Source: Apostichopus japonicus (taxonomy: Eukaryota; Echinodermata; Holothuroidea; Aspidochirotida; Stichopodidae). From it: DNA of 64,000 nucleotides. The position numbers were made by a program, and so were the translations under genes. The notes beneath the pieces were generated by a model. It was not told the origin of the DNA. It saw only the letters and a program-made list of their open reading frames with translations, and ran no database searches. Where the stretch lies: NCBI RefSeq assembly GCF_037975245.1, contig NC_092576.1:40368111-40432110 (forward strand), in the 5' to 3' direction. Below are positions 23,815 through 34,558 of the stretch, piece after piece. Numbering within the stretch: position 1 is the first letter of the stretch; each line of letters begins with the position of its first letter.

Positions 23815-24110
23815 CTTGACTCATACAGAGGTACACACTTATACTTGGCTATTATTGTCGACCGAAACATTTCTGTGAAGTCACATAATAACTACTAATA
23901 ATTAAAAAGGGCATTCTTTCATGTACAAAATATTTTTTAAATAAAGATCTGTGTACTTCACTCAGTGTTTATTCAATTGTATCAATATGTTTATAACCTT
24001 TCCACTCGATTATGACATATCATGTTTAACAGATGTCTATCACCACTCACTAAAGTCCAACTGTGCAAAGCGCGACTGTTTGATTAGTCATGAGTGGAAT
24101 TACAAAAGGA
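23815..24110. repeat. Dispersed repeat block T, copy 2
   Basis: Same landmarks as 22640-23010, including AATAAAG near 23939 and GTCCAACTGTGCAAAGCGCG. Here it is followed directly by block A rather than by the LINE tail. Confidence 0.72.
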
Positions 24111-24111
24111 G

Positions 24112-24620
24112 GTTATTATTTAAATATGATAACTTGTATATTAATATTAGACATGTGGGTTCGGAAGAGGAGGATGGGTGGGACGGGGGGGGGGGGTTGA
24201 AGGGAAGTGTGAAACACTTGTTTTTAAAGTAATTTAGTATGTTAAAGAAGAAAAAAATGTCCTATTTGATGGAAGGCATTGAAATAGTTATATCAACTAC
24301 ACAATATCTTGGGAAGGAAGAGAGAGGCTGTGGAGATATCTGAAGGTAGAGTTAAGAGGCGAAGAAGTGAATGTGACATCAATTAAAGAAAGCATAATAT
24401 ACTGTAGATATGAAAAGCTGACGTCATGAGTATGATTACTTGTTTATTAATATTAGATGTGGAGGATTTGGGCGGTAAGAGATGGATTGGGTAAAATTGA
24501 AATGGCTAAGATATGACAAACGTTAACTATTGAATCGTCTCACATTATTAAACGATAATATATTATCAAGTTAAATTAGGGCCCAAACAATCAATTTAAG
24601 TTTTTGTTACGTAATGCTGA
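24112..24620. repeat. Dispersed repeat block A, copy 2
   Basis: Begins GTTATTATTTAAATATGATA and follows copy 1 (22125-22560) landmark by landmark, with a G13 run at about 24184-24196. The end again joins the start of a block-T-like sequence (about 24620-24720). Confidence 0.72.
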
Positions 24621-24719
24621 GATGCATACCTCATATTCACCATACAGGGATACACACTTAGACCTGACTATGTTTGTCAACTGAAATATTTATATGAAGT
24701 ATATTAACTACTAATACAT

Positions 24720-25080
24720 AACCCAGAATGTAAAACATGGTTTTCACAATTTTGACCCCTGGTGAACTCAAACGACCATTGACCATTGACCATTGACCCA
24801 CAACATTAAGCTTCCTGTACTCAATGTGGTACAATAACATATCAAATATGCGATCTGTCCAAGCTTCCCTTGCGATATTATGTTTAGAAAAATGCGTTAG
24901 TGTAGAAATACAGGTAAGAGGGCTGTGAAGTAAATGTTTGGCATTTGTTGACTTCAAATGACCTTTGACCTCCACCAAAATCAATAGTTGGCTCCTTAAA
25001 TTTGATATGGAACATCTACAAACCAGATATGAGATCTATTCATGGTTTCTGTAAGAGAGTGTGTTTCTTCTTGGCCAATG
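24720..25080. repeat. Dispersed repeat with TGACC motifs, copy 1
   Basis: Contains TTTTGACCCCTGG, an array of three GACCATT units (about 24773-24795) and TTTGACCTCCACCAAAATCA. A related segment with the same TTTGACCTCCACCAAAGTCA and CCCAAGCTTCC lies at 25820-26060. No coding capacity seen. Confidence 0.6.
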
Positions 25081-25515
25081 GGAATGTGCCTCATCTTTAT
25101 TCAGTAGGTAAGATCATGACTTCTGATGTTTGATTATTCCTTCAAGTAGCATAAAGAGATCAAAGGGCTCATTAGCATTCTTGATCTACTTGGGGATCAG
25201 TTGTATTACCAGAGTTCTACTATATACTTAACATGTTACTTATGCCAGGGTGTGGCAGCATGTACCTCCCATACTGATACTGTGTGGCCTTTAATTGTCA
25301 ACACATTTGCGTTAGGAGTAAAATATACCAAAGAGGTACGTTTGAACTATTACGGTTCATGGAGTTTGAAATGTAAATGTGTAATTGTAGAAATAATTTG
25401 AGTTGCGTCTTTGAGGTTTAAGTTGCATTTTCTAGTCTTTATGTGATACTTTGTATGTTTTGTACTGCTTGCGATTTATCGATTATTTTGTGATATATTT
25501 GTACGTTAATACAGA

Positions 25516-25523
<8 letters not shown>

Positions 25524-25601
<78 letters not shown>

Positions 25602-25612
25602 GTGTGTATATA

Positions 25613-25688
<76 letters not shown>
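25524..25688. repeat. (TA)n microsatellite
   Basis: About 165 bases of TA with a few interruptions (ATGTATA, TGTGTG) near 25586-25622. The open frame through it is a repeat artefact. Confidence 0.97.
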
Positions 25689-25690
<2 letters not shown>

Positions 25691-25819
25691 AATTTTCACG
25701 GATTGAATATATGTAAATATTCAGTCAAAGCCTCGGTGTCTTCTTTTGTCTATGTCTCTACGGCTACGGCTACAGTTCCCTTCTTGCAATATCATGTTTA
25801 CAAGGATTTCATTATTTAA

Positions 25820-26060
25820 CCTGTTGACCTAAAATAATCTTTGACCTCCACCAAAGTCAATTGGTCTTCATCCTAAGTATGAGTTCTGCCCAAGCTTCCA
25901 ATATGAAGATATCATTCTAACAAGGTTTTCACAATTTGACTTCTGAAAAAGACACAAGAGAACTCCACCAAAACGACATGCTTCTTGTTCTGTTAGTTCT
26001 ACACATCAATTATGAGGTCTGACCAAGCTTCCCCTTCTTGAGTTATTGTGTTTACAAAGT
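25820..26060. repeat. Dispersed repeat with TGACC motifs, copy 2
   Basis: Shares CTTTGACCTCCACCAAAGTC and the CCCAAGCTTCC landmark with 24720-25080. The TA microsatellite separates the two copies. Confidence 0.58.
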
Positions 26061-26069
26061 ATTCTTTGA

Positions 26070-26345
26070 AACCAAACAAGCCTTTCATATACGGAATATG
26101 TTTTAAATAAAGAAATGTGTACCTCGTCCAGTGCTTATATAACTGTTTCAATGTGTGTATCACCTCTCGACTATGACAATGTCATGCTTTACGGTTGTGT
26201 GTCATCACTCAATAACACAGTCCAACTTTACAAAGCGCCTGTTTGATTAGTTATACGTGGAAGTCAAAAGGAAGGACCACATAATAACACTTATCATCGA
26301 GGTACTGCACTGGTTACTGGTAAAATACCAAGTATTGTTTAAGAT
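26070..26345. repeat. Dispersed repeat block T, copy 3
   Basis: Matches 22640-23010 in order, including AATAAAGAAATGTGTAC near 26106 and CCACATAATAACACTTAT, and is followed by the same LINE tail. Confidence 0.72.
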
Positions 26346-26349
26346 ATCG

Positions 26350-26730
26350 TGAATCGTTCAAGATCCTAACAAATTATCCGACATACCGTTGTTTGAATGG
26401 TATTGCACCTGATTATATCTATCCAGTCTTAGTTCCGTCTACACACCTGGTCGCAATCTACTCTCTTCACAGTCTCGTAACCTTCTTCAACATGTAAAAA
26501 CGTCTCACCATGCTGAATCATCTTTTTTATCGTCTGCTTGGAACTCATTGGCCCGCCATAGTAATACCGCTACCTCGGAAGACTCTTTTTTAAAGAAAGA
26601 CTAAAGACACAAATCTTCAAACTTTGCTTTTGATCAGAAGGTCCATTTTGTTTTTCGTTTTACATTGTACAGCGCTTTGAGCATAAACCATCATCTGGAT
26701 AAGGGCGCATTATAAATTTCATAACTATGC
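26350..26730 (+). mobile_element. 3' end of a CR1/Jockey-group LINE, copy 2
   Basis: Near-parallel copy of 23090-23440: GTCTACACACCTGGTCGCA, CTCTTCACAGTCTC, GGAACTCATTGG, CGGAAGACTCTTTTT and the tail ACAGCGCTTTGAG..GGGCGCATTATAAATTTC. Frame breaks make it non-coding. Together with block T it forms a repeated pair of about 0.7 kb. Confidence 0.68.
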
Positions 26731-28199
26731 ATCCAGAAGAGCACTAGTTTGGACTCGTTACTGACAAACAGACATCAACAGATCCATGGAAACTCAGTGC
26801 AGTGGAACAATGGGTACATTTGCAAAGGAATACTATAGTGGAAAATCCTGACAATCAGGATTTACCTTATTAGCGAATAACATGATAACAAAACCATTTC
26901 ACATCAATTAAAATTTCATCCTCTATTAAGGTTTATTTCTGTTATTTTCCACTGTTACATATATGTATTTAATAAGAAACAACCTGCTGTGAAATGAGTA
27001 TTGAATGGAGTCACTGATTTCCAAACCACAATGGCCATTTTTGTGTTCAAGACCAGTCTGTGTCACCAATACATTGTTCATAATACAATAATTGTAATGT
27101 CTTGACCTAAGAGAATACAGTGATATGTTTCACTGATTCAGGAAAAGACTAATGAAAGGAGAAACGGTTTATTACAACAGTGTGAAATATTTTATCAGCT
27201 TGTTCTCATGAAAGGCAAATACCTTCAACCAGCCTATAATTGTGTGGTTGCATTTACAGCTGGCATATATTAAAGCTTTTAGAGTGAGATTAAAATTGAT
27301 AGCACGTGTGCAATGATCAGTGACTGTACCTACGCACCCTGGATATAATTTTCACATGGTAAAGACATGGTTAAGGCATAAGTCCAACATGCTTGAAGCA
27401 TGGTTGTTATATGATAAGAAATATAATCAGATAACAGGAATAAGAACTGATTTTACCCTGGAGTGGGTACCTCTTTCAATATTAATTCATCACAGAATAA
27501 AGACATTAGTACCTAAAGTAGTCTATTAGACACACATCTTCCCCCAACATCCCGTCCCGCTACCCATACTTCCGTCCTGGCGACCTTCCGCTGCACCACA
27601 ATTCAATACTTAACCATACAATATTGCTCATATTGAATACATGAGTTTATGGACGCAATAAAAGGAGACAAAACAATGTTTTTCCACATGCTCGCACCCC
27701 TACCTAGCAAAGTTAGAAGAAACTATATATATATTGATATATTTTCTTTAACTAAGCGTTCTTTTTAAGTATATATTGACAATAATCCCTCTTTATGGAT
27801 GCTAGTATTAGCCACGAATAATTTTAACTCAATGGTAATCTATGATAGTTTTATTAATATTGATCATGAATAAGCAGACGTGTTTATAAATGGGACAATG
27901 CTTCACAAACCTGGTTCTGAAGATCACAAAGGCCAAGGTTCCTCTCTGTTTTCCTCATCAAGAATTGAATCCTTCTGGCCATCTCTTTGTTATATATAGA
28001 TCTCATTTCTTCGTATTCCAATCTTCTCCTCTTTTGGAATGGTTTCTCGAAACACAAAGGATGTTGTCCCTTGACAGAGAGCTTTTCAGAAATTAAACCA
28101 AATAATTATACTTTAAATACGACCAACCGTGATTTCCAATAAACACTTAACAAAAGAACATGGTTTCTTAAAATAAGCGTTTGGCAGAGGTCAAGGTAA
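26731..28199. other. Stretch without a supported gene
   Basis: Open frames at 27320-27529 and 27890-28096 match nothing I recognise. The second lies just beyond the DIRS-like element and might be a remnant of it. Confidence 0.5.
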
Positions 28200-29460
28200 A
28201 TGCATGTACTTTCCACTGTTTGCCGCTACTTTGGTCCAAGGTTGCCAATTGTCGAACTATCTCAGAATCTTAATGAATGGACGAGAAGGCGGATCCATAA
28301 TTCTTAATTGTGTCTGGTTCTCCTCCTGAAATACCGCTATAAAAGAAATGTTCCACGGGAAATGAGCTAGGTGATGCCAGAACTGACGAGCACCATTCCT
28401 AAACTGTATTCATAGTTGCAAATATACTGGGACTTCTGGACGCTGTCACCATATCAGAATCACTCACCGAATTGCCCTGGTCTCTGAAGGAAGAGTAGAC
28501 AATGTTCAGGCTGTCAAGTTTAGAAACTTAATGTGTGAATCTTTCAATGCCCTGTAGCAGAAATAATATGTAAACAGTGGAACTTTTTGGACATCGAAGA
28601 GCACGCTGTGCAGCAACGGGATCCAAGATCTCAAGGAAAAGCAGGAGTGAATTGGATCGTGCTTGTTTTGTGCTTGATATAACTTCACACGGCCATTGAG
28701 GGTATGCGGGCTGGAACGAGGGAATATATAACATTCGATCCCTTTCCATTCGATCGCGATTCCATCTGTTGCCCAGACTAGCTGGTGTAATGACCAAGAG
28801 TAACAGTTTGTCAAGTTGATATTTATCATAGATGCAAAGAAGTTGTTGTCCGGTCGACAACATCTCCGGAAGGGTGAATTGCAAGTTTCGTTTGATATTG
28901 AACACTCCGTTGTACTGAGATGGCCCCGTGACAGAGCATCTGCGATGTTGGTTCAATTGACTTTTATATGAGTTACATGGAAAAATATATTGTTCCGATG
29001 AATCCAAGGAAGGAGGTCTTAAATCACTTGACTTCGTTCTCCCTTGTCTGTAAGTGTTAGTGAAACCGTTAATTGGGCCAAAACAGTTCATGTGAGTGAG
29101 TACGTGCTCTTGCCACCGCTTCTAGTGCCATTTGCTTATATTACGTCTCCTGAAGTGTCGGGGACTGCCAGAAGTCAGTCAGCGATGAGCACAGACGTTA
29201 CGAGTTTCTTGTGCAAGGTAGTGAGAATTGAGTGCCACTATCTTCCTAAGACTGGAATCGCTTGTAATAGGGCAGTTAGTGTTTTGAAGCAGCCAAATTG
29301 AAAGTCTTAAATAAGGAGCAAGTCTACCACACTTGTCATGAGGCCAAACATTGTTAGCCTAGATCTTGACGAGATTTAACTTATTTTGACAAATTTGGCG
29401 AATTGATGCGAGTAGCTGGTGGATCCTGTCCGGTGCAGGCAGGCCTTACATTCTGTTGAA
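28200..29460 (-). mobile_element. Decayed DIRS-like tyrosine-recombinase retrotransposon fragment
   Basis: Read on the minus strand in shifting frames, the order is: a remnant of the RT C-terminus (around 29460-29300), an RNase H end with NIADALSRGH (about 28950-28920), the WATDGIAIEWKGIECYIFP block, and then a recombinase N-terminal segment with GGEPDTIKNYGSAFSSIH (about 28330-28270). The sequence from ADALSR through an aromatic-rich linker to a yeast-type YR core-binding domain is the known layout of DIRS/Ngaro elements. Long open frames at 28528-29091 and 28506-28829 are alternating pieces of it. Many frameshifts and stops are present and no split direct or inverted terminal repeats were found, so the copy is dead. 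Confidence 0.68.
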
Positions 29461-29477
29461 GAAAGTGCCTTTGCTAT

Positions 29478-29830
29478 GACTAAGTTACTCTTTAAATACG
29501 ACTGCTTGCCTATTAATATTATACATGAGGGTTTGGAGGGGTAGAGTTAGGGAGGTGTGAAATAGTTGTGTTTCAAGTTAGAATGATAGAGAAAGAATAA
29601 TGTTCTAAATAGTGAAAGGCATTGTAATATTTTTATCAACAACACAATACCAGTGAAGACAGGCTGATGGGGTGTATGACGGTAAAGTTAAAATATAAAT
29701 AAGTCATGTGATATCCAGTAAGGATAGCATACAATACTGAAGATATGACAAGCTGACTTAATGTATATAACTACTTGTATATTAATGTTAAACACGGGGG
29801 TTTGGGGGTAAAGAATGGGTAGCGGTGGAA
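29478..29830. repeat. Dispersed repeat block A, copy 3
   Basis: Begins TTACTCTTTAAATACGACTG and follows copies 1 and 2 through GGCATTGTAAT and AAGATATGACAAGCTGACTT. It is isolated from block T here. Confidence 0.68.
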
Positions 29831-31850
29831 TCGTAATTTTAGTATCAAACAAAGTAAATGGCTTAGATATGACAGACGTTAAGTATTTAATCGTGACAAA
29901 TATCAGTCGAAAGTAACATGTTTTTTTCAATTATTTTACACAAAGTGTTTCCCACTGTATAATTATTGTTATTAAGGAAAGTTCGTTATATCATGTGATC
30001 TATTTGAGGGAAGAAAATATGTATTGAAACTACTGACATTGAAATCACTGATGTTGCTTATTGGATGACAATAAAATGTTTTTGGTTATACAGAATACTT
30101 TAAGGCTTGACGATCTTATCTAAATTAAAAGATGTAATACTGGTCCTAACCATCGGTTCCTATGTATGTAATAAAATTTCAGAAGCCACTCATTATGTTT
30201 AAATTTAACGTTCGTTAATTGGAAAAGATCGAAACGACATTTACGGTGACATTGAAATCAAGGCAATTTATATCATCTGATTTTATGATATATTTAGTGC
30301 TTAGACACACCCAACCTATATACTCAAGTGCAAATTCATATGTTTAACATAACAGGTGGCACGAATAAACAAAATAGAAATAACAACACACGGAGTATAA
30401 ACAACTGGTGTAATGTACAACACATTATACATGTACCGTATGACTTAATACGTTTCTATACAGAAAATATACAAGCTGTACACGATACTCTTTCTTTTAC
30501 CTATTGTCTTCCCTTACTTTTTAAAAAGGAAATTGTTGACGAAATTCATATTAGAAGGTTATATCTTAAAACAGATCACTTTCATCTAAGGTCACTTTAT
30601 ATGAATGACTTTTAACAAACACGCAATTATTCCTGGTTACTTTAGAAAGAGTTTTTAATCGTCATAATCAGTTTCCCTTCTGAAGAAGATCGATTAATTA
30701 GACGAAACAATAATGTAAAAAAACAATCCTTACCATATTATAGTTTCAACAAGAAAATTGTCATTTGATGATAATGAGCATACGTCAACGGTTGTCCTTT
30801 AAAAGCATATAAGGACCCTGAACAACACGCTGTGGTAAAGTATCAAAGTTGAAAAGTGCAACCTATTATATCATTGGAAATCATCACCATAATATGATTG
30901 TATTTTATTTATTTTTTCAAAGTTGATGCTGTTAATTCAGAAAACTTTAAAACCATTTCTGAAAAGAATAAGAAAACATGCATTGCCTGGCACTCTCTTT
31001 GTGAATAAAGCAATAAACTAAAGCTTAAGCAATGCCGTTTAGTGCAGTAATATTATTGAAAGAAAGGGCAGCAATTATATTTTGTTTATCTTATATGAAT
31101 TGAAAATATGTCACGAGCAATATATAAGTATGAGTACAAGAAGGATCCACCGTGACCTAAAACATATCAGTGAATGTAGTGGTTTGAAAACTGGAAAACT
31201 AGAGAAATGAAAAAAGGAAATTGTAAGCATCCATTCCATTATTCATGTTAGAACATGATTCAATCCGACAATTGTGATCTGTTGGCTAAGATTGCTGGAA
31301 CAATTAGCACTTGGATCCCATGTCTATATAGCTATACCTCTGGGAACATTATGAAGTGATCCATGTAGTTGAATATATGTTTCAATCAGTTATAACAATT
31401 CCACAGGAGTGGATAGACTTAATCAAACTCATTGTTCTATACTCATAAACCAACCAAATATTAACAAGAAAGTATGAGCGCAGGTAATACAGCTACATTA
31501 ATTCTAGTCAATAAGACATTCACCATTGTATTCTTTCAAATTCTCATCGCTTTCTTTGAATATGAAATCGATGATTTCCTGCAGATACATAGTAGGTATG
31601 ATATTAACCGTCGTATTCAGTATTACGATTGTATAATAATGCTCTGTATAAAATATATGTTGCTTTCATGTGATATTAACACCAAAGCAACTAAGACTGA
31701 AACAAACAGCCAGTTGTCATCGACAATTCAGCAGCACATTGGAACACGTTTATGAAAACATAAATTATATTATTTGCCTGATTCCGGTCGTGTTATATCA
31801 GCGTTAATGATATACACCAATACATGGCTTCAAAGGGTTATTAGTTGAAA
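29831..31850. other. Stretch without a supported gene
   Basis: AT-rich DNA. The open frames at 30328-30615 and 31474-31755 have no recognisable features. Confidence 0.55.
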
Positions 31851-31856
31851 TTTATT
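31851..31856 (-). terminator. Poly(A) signal for the GPCR
   Basis: TTTATT on plus is AATAAA on minus, about 100 bases after the stop of the GPCR frame (31956). Confidence 0.45.
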
Positions 31857-31955
31857 CATGTTATCAATTCCTGCGACACAGTTCACATTTACAACATTTA
31901 TGTAAATAGTTAACATGAGATTATTACAATATACAAGATTATGCTTGTTTGTATA

Positions 31956-33019
31956 TTATAGTCTCAACATGTGCTTGAAAACTCGTCTGAAGTTTTTATT
32001 AAACCCACAGTAAACCAAGGGGTTTGCGACTGAATTCATTGCCACGGTGAAAAATATCAAAACTAATTCCCCATGCTTTAATTCTGTACCTCTAATGAGA
32101 AGAAAAAAACAAAGGTGACAAAAACAAAACATTTGTTATAAATATAAAGAAGTTGACTTTTGTTAGTTTGATTTCATAGGAGGAAAATTGTCTACATGAT
32201 TGTCTTTGATGACCAGTCGTTTGATGATTTTGTCCAGCTGATGATGATAATGGGTTTGTTGATACAAGAGTTACTGACACGTTGCTTGTGGCAGGGTTAT
32301 TTTGTCTCACTCTTTGATGACTTTTGCGAACAGTTCGGAAAGTCAGGACATAAAACAATGGAATTATAACAAAACAACTAAAAAATGTAATAATTAATGT
32401 GTAAACTTTGTACAAGATTCCGATGAAGTTATTCTCTTCGTAAAAGCAAAACTCTTTACCGAAGAAACGTTCTGTTCCGTACGAAGTAACGGAGACTGTC
32501 AAATTTAGAAGTATATTAAAAATCCATACAAATGCAATCTGCAATGTTATAATTCGTTTGTTAAACAGTTTATGATATACGGTGCGGTTCTTTGTCACAA
32601 GTACGTACCTGTTAATAGCAATCAATATGAGATGTTGAATCGAAACAGGAGTAAATGTTGTACTCGTTTGGTAAAATAATCGACACAAAAATGAATTTGA
32701 AATCACAGTCTCTAATGAAGCAAACGCAACCGCGAGTAGAGGTAACACAAGGCAGCAAGTTCCAAAATCAGAAAATGCCAAACTTACTAAATAGTTATTT
32801 GCAGCAATCCGCAATTTTTCTGTTCTGGGTGATCGCAAGTACAACGAGAACGTTACCAAAAGATCCAAACATAAATCCTAAACTGCATAATATAATTAAG
32901 AAGTGTTTTATTACTGGTGGTATCGGCAAAGCTAAATAGTTTAAATAGGTTGGATCCAGTGTACTGTGCACCGTCACAAAGCTTGACTGGTCGGTTGTTA
33001 GATTTTTGTATATTTCCAT
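31956..33019 (-). pseudogene. Class A (rhodopsin-family) GPCR broken by two homopolymer frameshifts
   Basis: The minus strand encodes a seven-helix receptor of about 353 residues in three frame segments, without introns. The N-terminus MEIYKNLTTD has an N-glycosylation sequon. TM1 contains GSFGNVLVV (Asn1.50). TM2 has SLAFSD (Asp2.50). TM3 starts at FLCRLFY (Cys3.25) and ends INRYV (NRY in place of DRY). TM4 has the Trp in AFVWIF. Loop 2 has the partner Cys (EFCFYEE). TM6 ends FLSPLFF and TM7 has VANPLVY (NPxxY). The frame is lost at T5 (32815-32819) and again at A7 (32103-32109); one base less in each run would restore it. Two homopolymer lesions and otherwise intact motifs make assembly error a serious alternative to a true pseudogene. 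NRY recalls melatonin-type and other orphan receptors. The ligand is unknown. Confidence 0.85.
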
Positions 33020-34216
33020 TCTCGCGATGTATGCGTATGGATTCAGTTATCAAATGTTTTTCACAGTAAATTACTGAAAGTATACTTCTAAGTAATCATA
33101 ACTTCAATGGCGCTGCTTTTATTACAGGGTACCTTGCGGGTACTCACTGAGCCTTTGTGAATAATATCATAAGTTTCAAAGGTTTAAGGTAGGATTTGTT
33201 CTTACTAAGCTGATTAGCTCCGGCAAAAGTATACTGTACATTACCGTACTTTTGCGCAACTTCAATAATCCCATTTGATGCTTATGTGCAAGCTTCATGA
33301 TGGTTCAATAGGTTCATCAATGTCTTTGTCCTATAAATCACTCACAAATTGACAGTTGTAAAAAATATGCTATTCACAGTACAATGAGCAAAGGAATAGC
33401 TCTCACCTATAAAAACAAAATTTGACTAGGATTGGATTTATAGACCTTGTCTATATGCTATAAATGTTCGAAGTTGAACTATATTCTCGAGTTATTCAAT
33501 GATGTGTTGCTTCAAGTGTTTTGAAACAAAGAGGAAGTCGAGGAAGTCGAGGAAGATTCCGGGCCGTCCTTAAAAGTGTTTCGTTTCTTCTTTCTTTCTT
33601 TTTTCTTCAACAGAAGAAAACACTTTACTTGTAATGACAAGATGATTTCACTTTCAGTTTATAAAATCAATGAAGATTTCATCCACATCCTGTTTAAACT
33701 ATAAACTAAATAAACAACATTTACTGATGATATTTTGTATAGACTTTTTCTTTCCTTTCTTTCAAGAGAATACTTTACAGATTAAAAACTCAAACTTCAA
33801 GCCACAATTATGAAAAGTTCTTGTTCCATTTGATGTAGAGCAGTGAGTAAATGGCACACTTTCTAGACAAAGTAAAAACTGTAATACATAAGAAAAAACA
33901 TGATTCTGTATCCAGTTTTTCTCAGCTCTGGAGTAAAATTACTTCTCGGTATTCTTTCATTCTCGGAAACGTTCGTTTCGACATCAGTTTGGTAACCAAC
34001 GGAAGCACAGATTGAGCAACGATATTAGAACCTGATACAATCACTGTTGGATTCCAAGTTGAAAGTAACTGAATGTTGACAGGTTTATGGTCTTCCAATT
34101 AAGATTGCTCTTTATGAGGGTGGAACCACTGCTCTTGTTGTGCGGAAGTCAGATTGTTCCCTGCATACACACATAGAGTGTGTGAAAATCTTGATTAAGC
34201 GACAATTAACAAACCT
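33020..34216. other. Stretch upstream of the GPCR without a supported gene
   Basis: AT-rich DNA with a short GAGGAAGTC array near 33531-33555. The GPCR promoter should lie here, but I see no clear TATA box or initiator. Confidence 0.5.
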
Positions 34217-34224
34217 TCATATAG
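34217..34224. repeat. SINE target-site duplication, left copy
   Basis: TCATATAG next to the SINE tail, identical to 34551-34558. Confidence 0.75.
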
Positions 34225-34550
34225 CCATTAATAATAATAATGTATTCCTTTTTATTGCGCAAATATATGCAAATGCATTTCTATGCGCTTTACAATCGCA
34301 AGGTTACCTCGGTCAACGATAACCTGTCAAACATAGAGACAATCCCTACCCCATGGCAACAGCTAGGTAGCTCGCAGCTGACAGTTTTATCAAACAGGTC
34401 CACATTTATACACCTGGGTGAAGAGAGGCAATGGAGATAAAGTGCCTTGCCCAAGGACACAACGCAATGATATGTCCAGGACTCGAATCTGCAATCCTTA
34501 GATCACAAGTCCACTGCCTTAACCACTTGACCACGACGCTTCTCATTAAA
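34225..34550 (-). mobile_element. tRNA-derived SINE
   Basis: A 326-bp element in minus orientation. The head holds a pol III A box (TGGTCAAGTGGTTAAGGC on minus, 34533-34516) and a B box (GATTCGAGTCC, 34489-34479), spaced as in a tRNA gene. The body includes CCTTGGGCAAGGCAC. The 3' end is a short ATT-type tail (34228-34240). Exact 8-bp direct repeats TCATATAG flank it at 34217-34224 and 34551-34558. Mutations in the cloverleaf arms and the long non-tRNA body exclude a functional tRNA gene. Confidence 0.85.
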
Positions 34551-34558
34551 TCATATAG
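34551..34558. repeat. SINE target-site duplication, right copy
   Basis: TCATATAG next to the SINE head, identical to 34217-34224. Confidence 0.75.

Noticed and set aside
25451-25819. 122-codon open frame with a long Tyr-Ile run
   Set aside because: Translation of the TA microsatellite. No coding signal outside it.
30328-31755. Open frames of 95 and 93 codons
   Set aside because: No domain, no codon or composition contrast and no splice partners. Expected by chance in AT-rich DNA of this length.
34470-34545. A tRNA gene
   Set aside because: A and B boxes are present, but the arms do not form a sound cloverleaf. The sequence runs into a SINE body with an ATT tail and target-site duplication.
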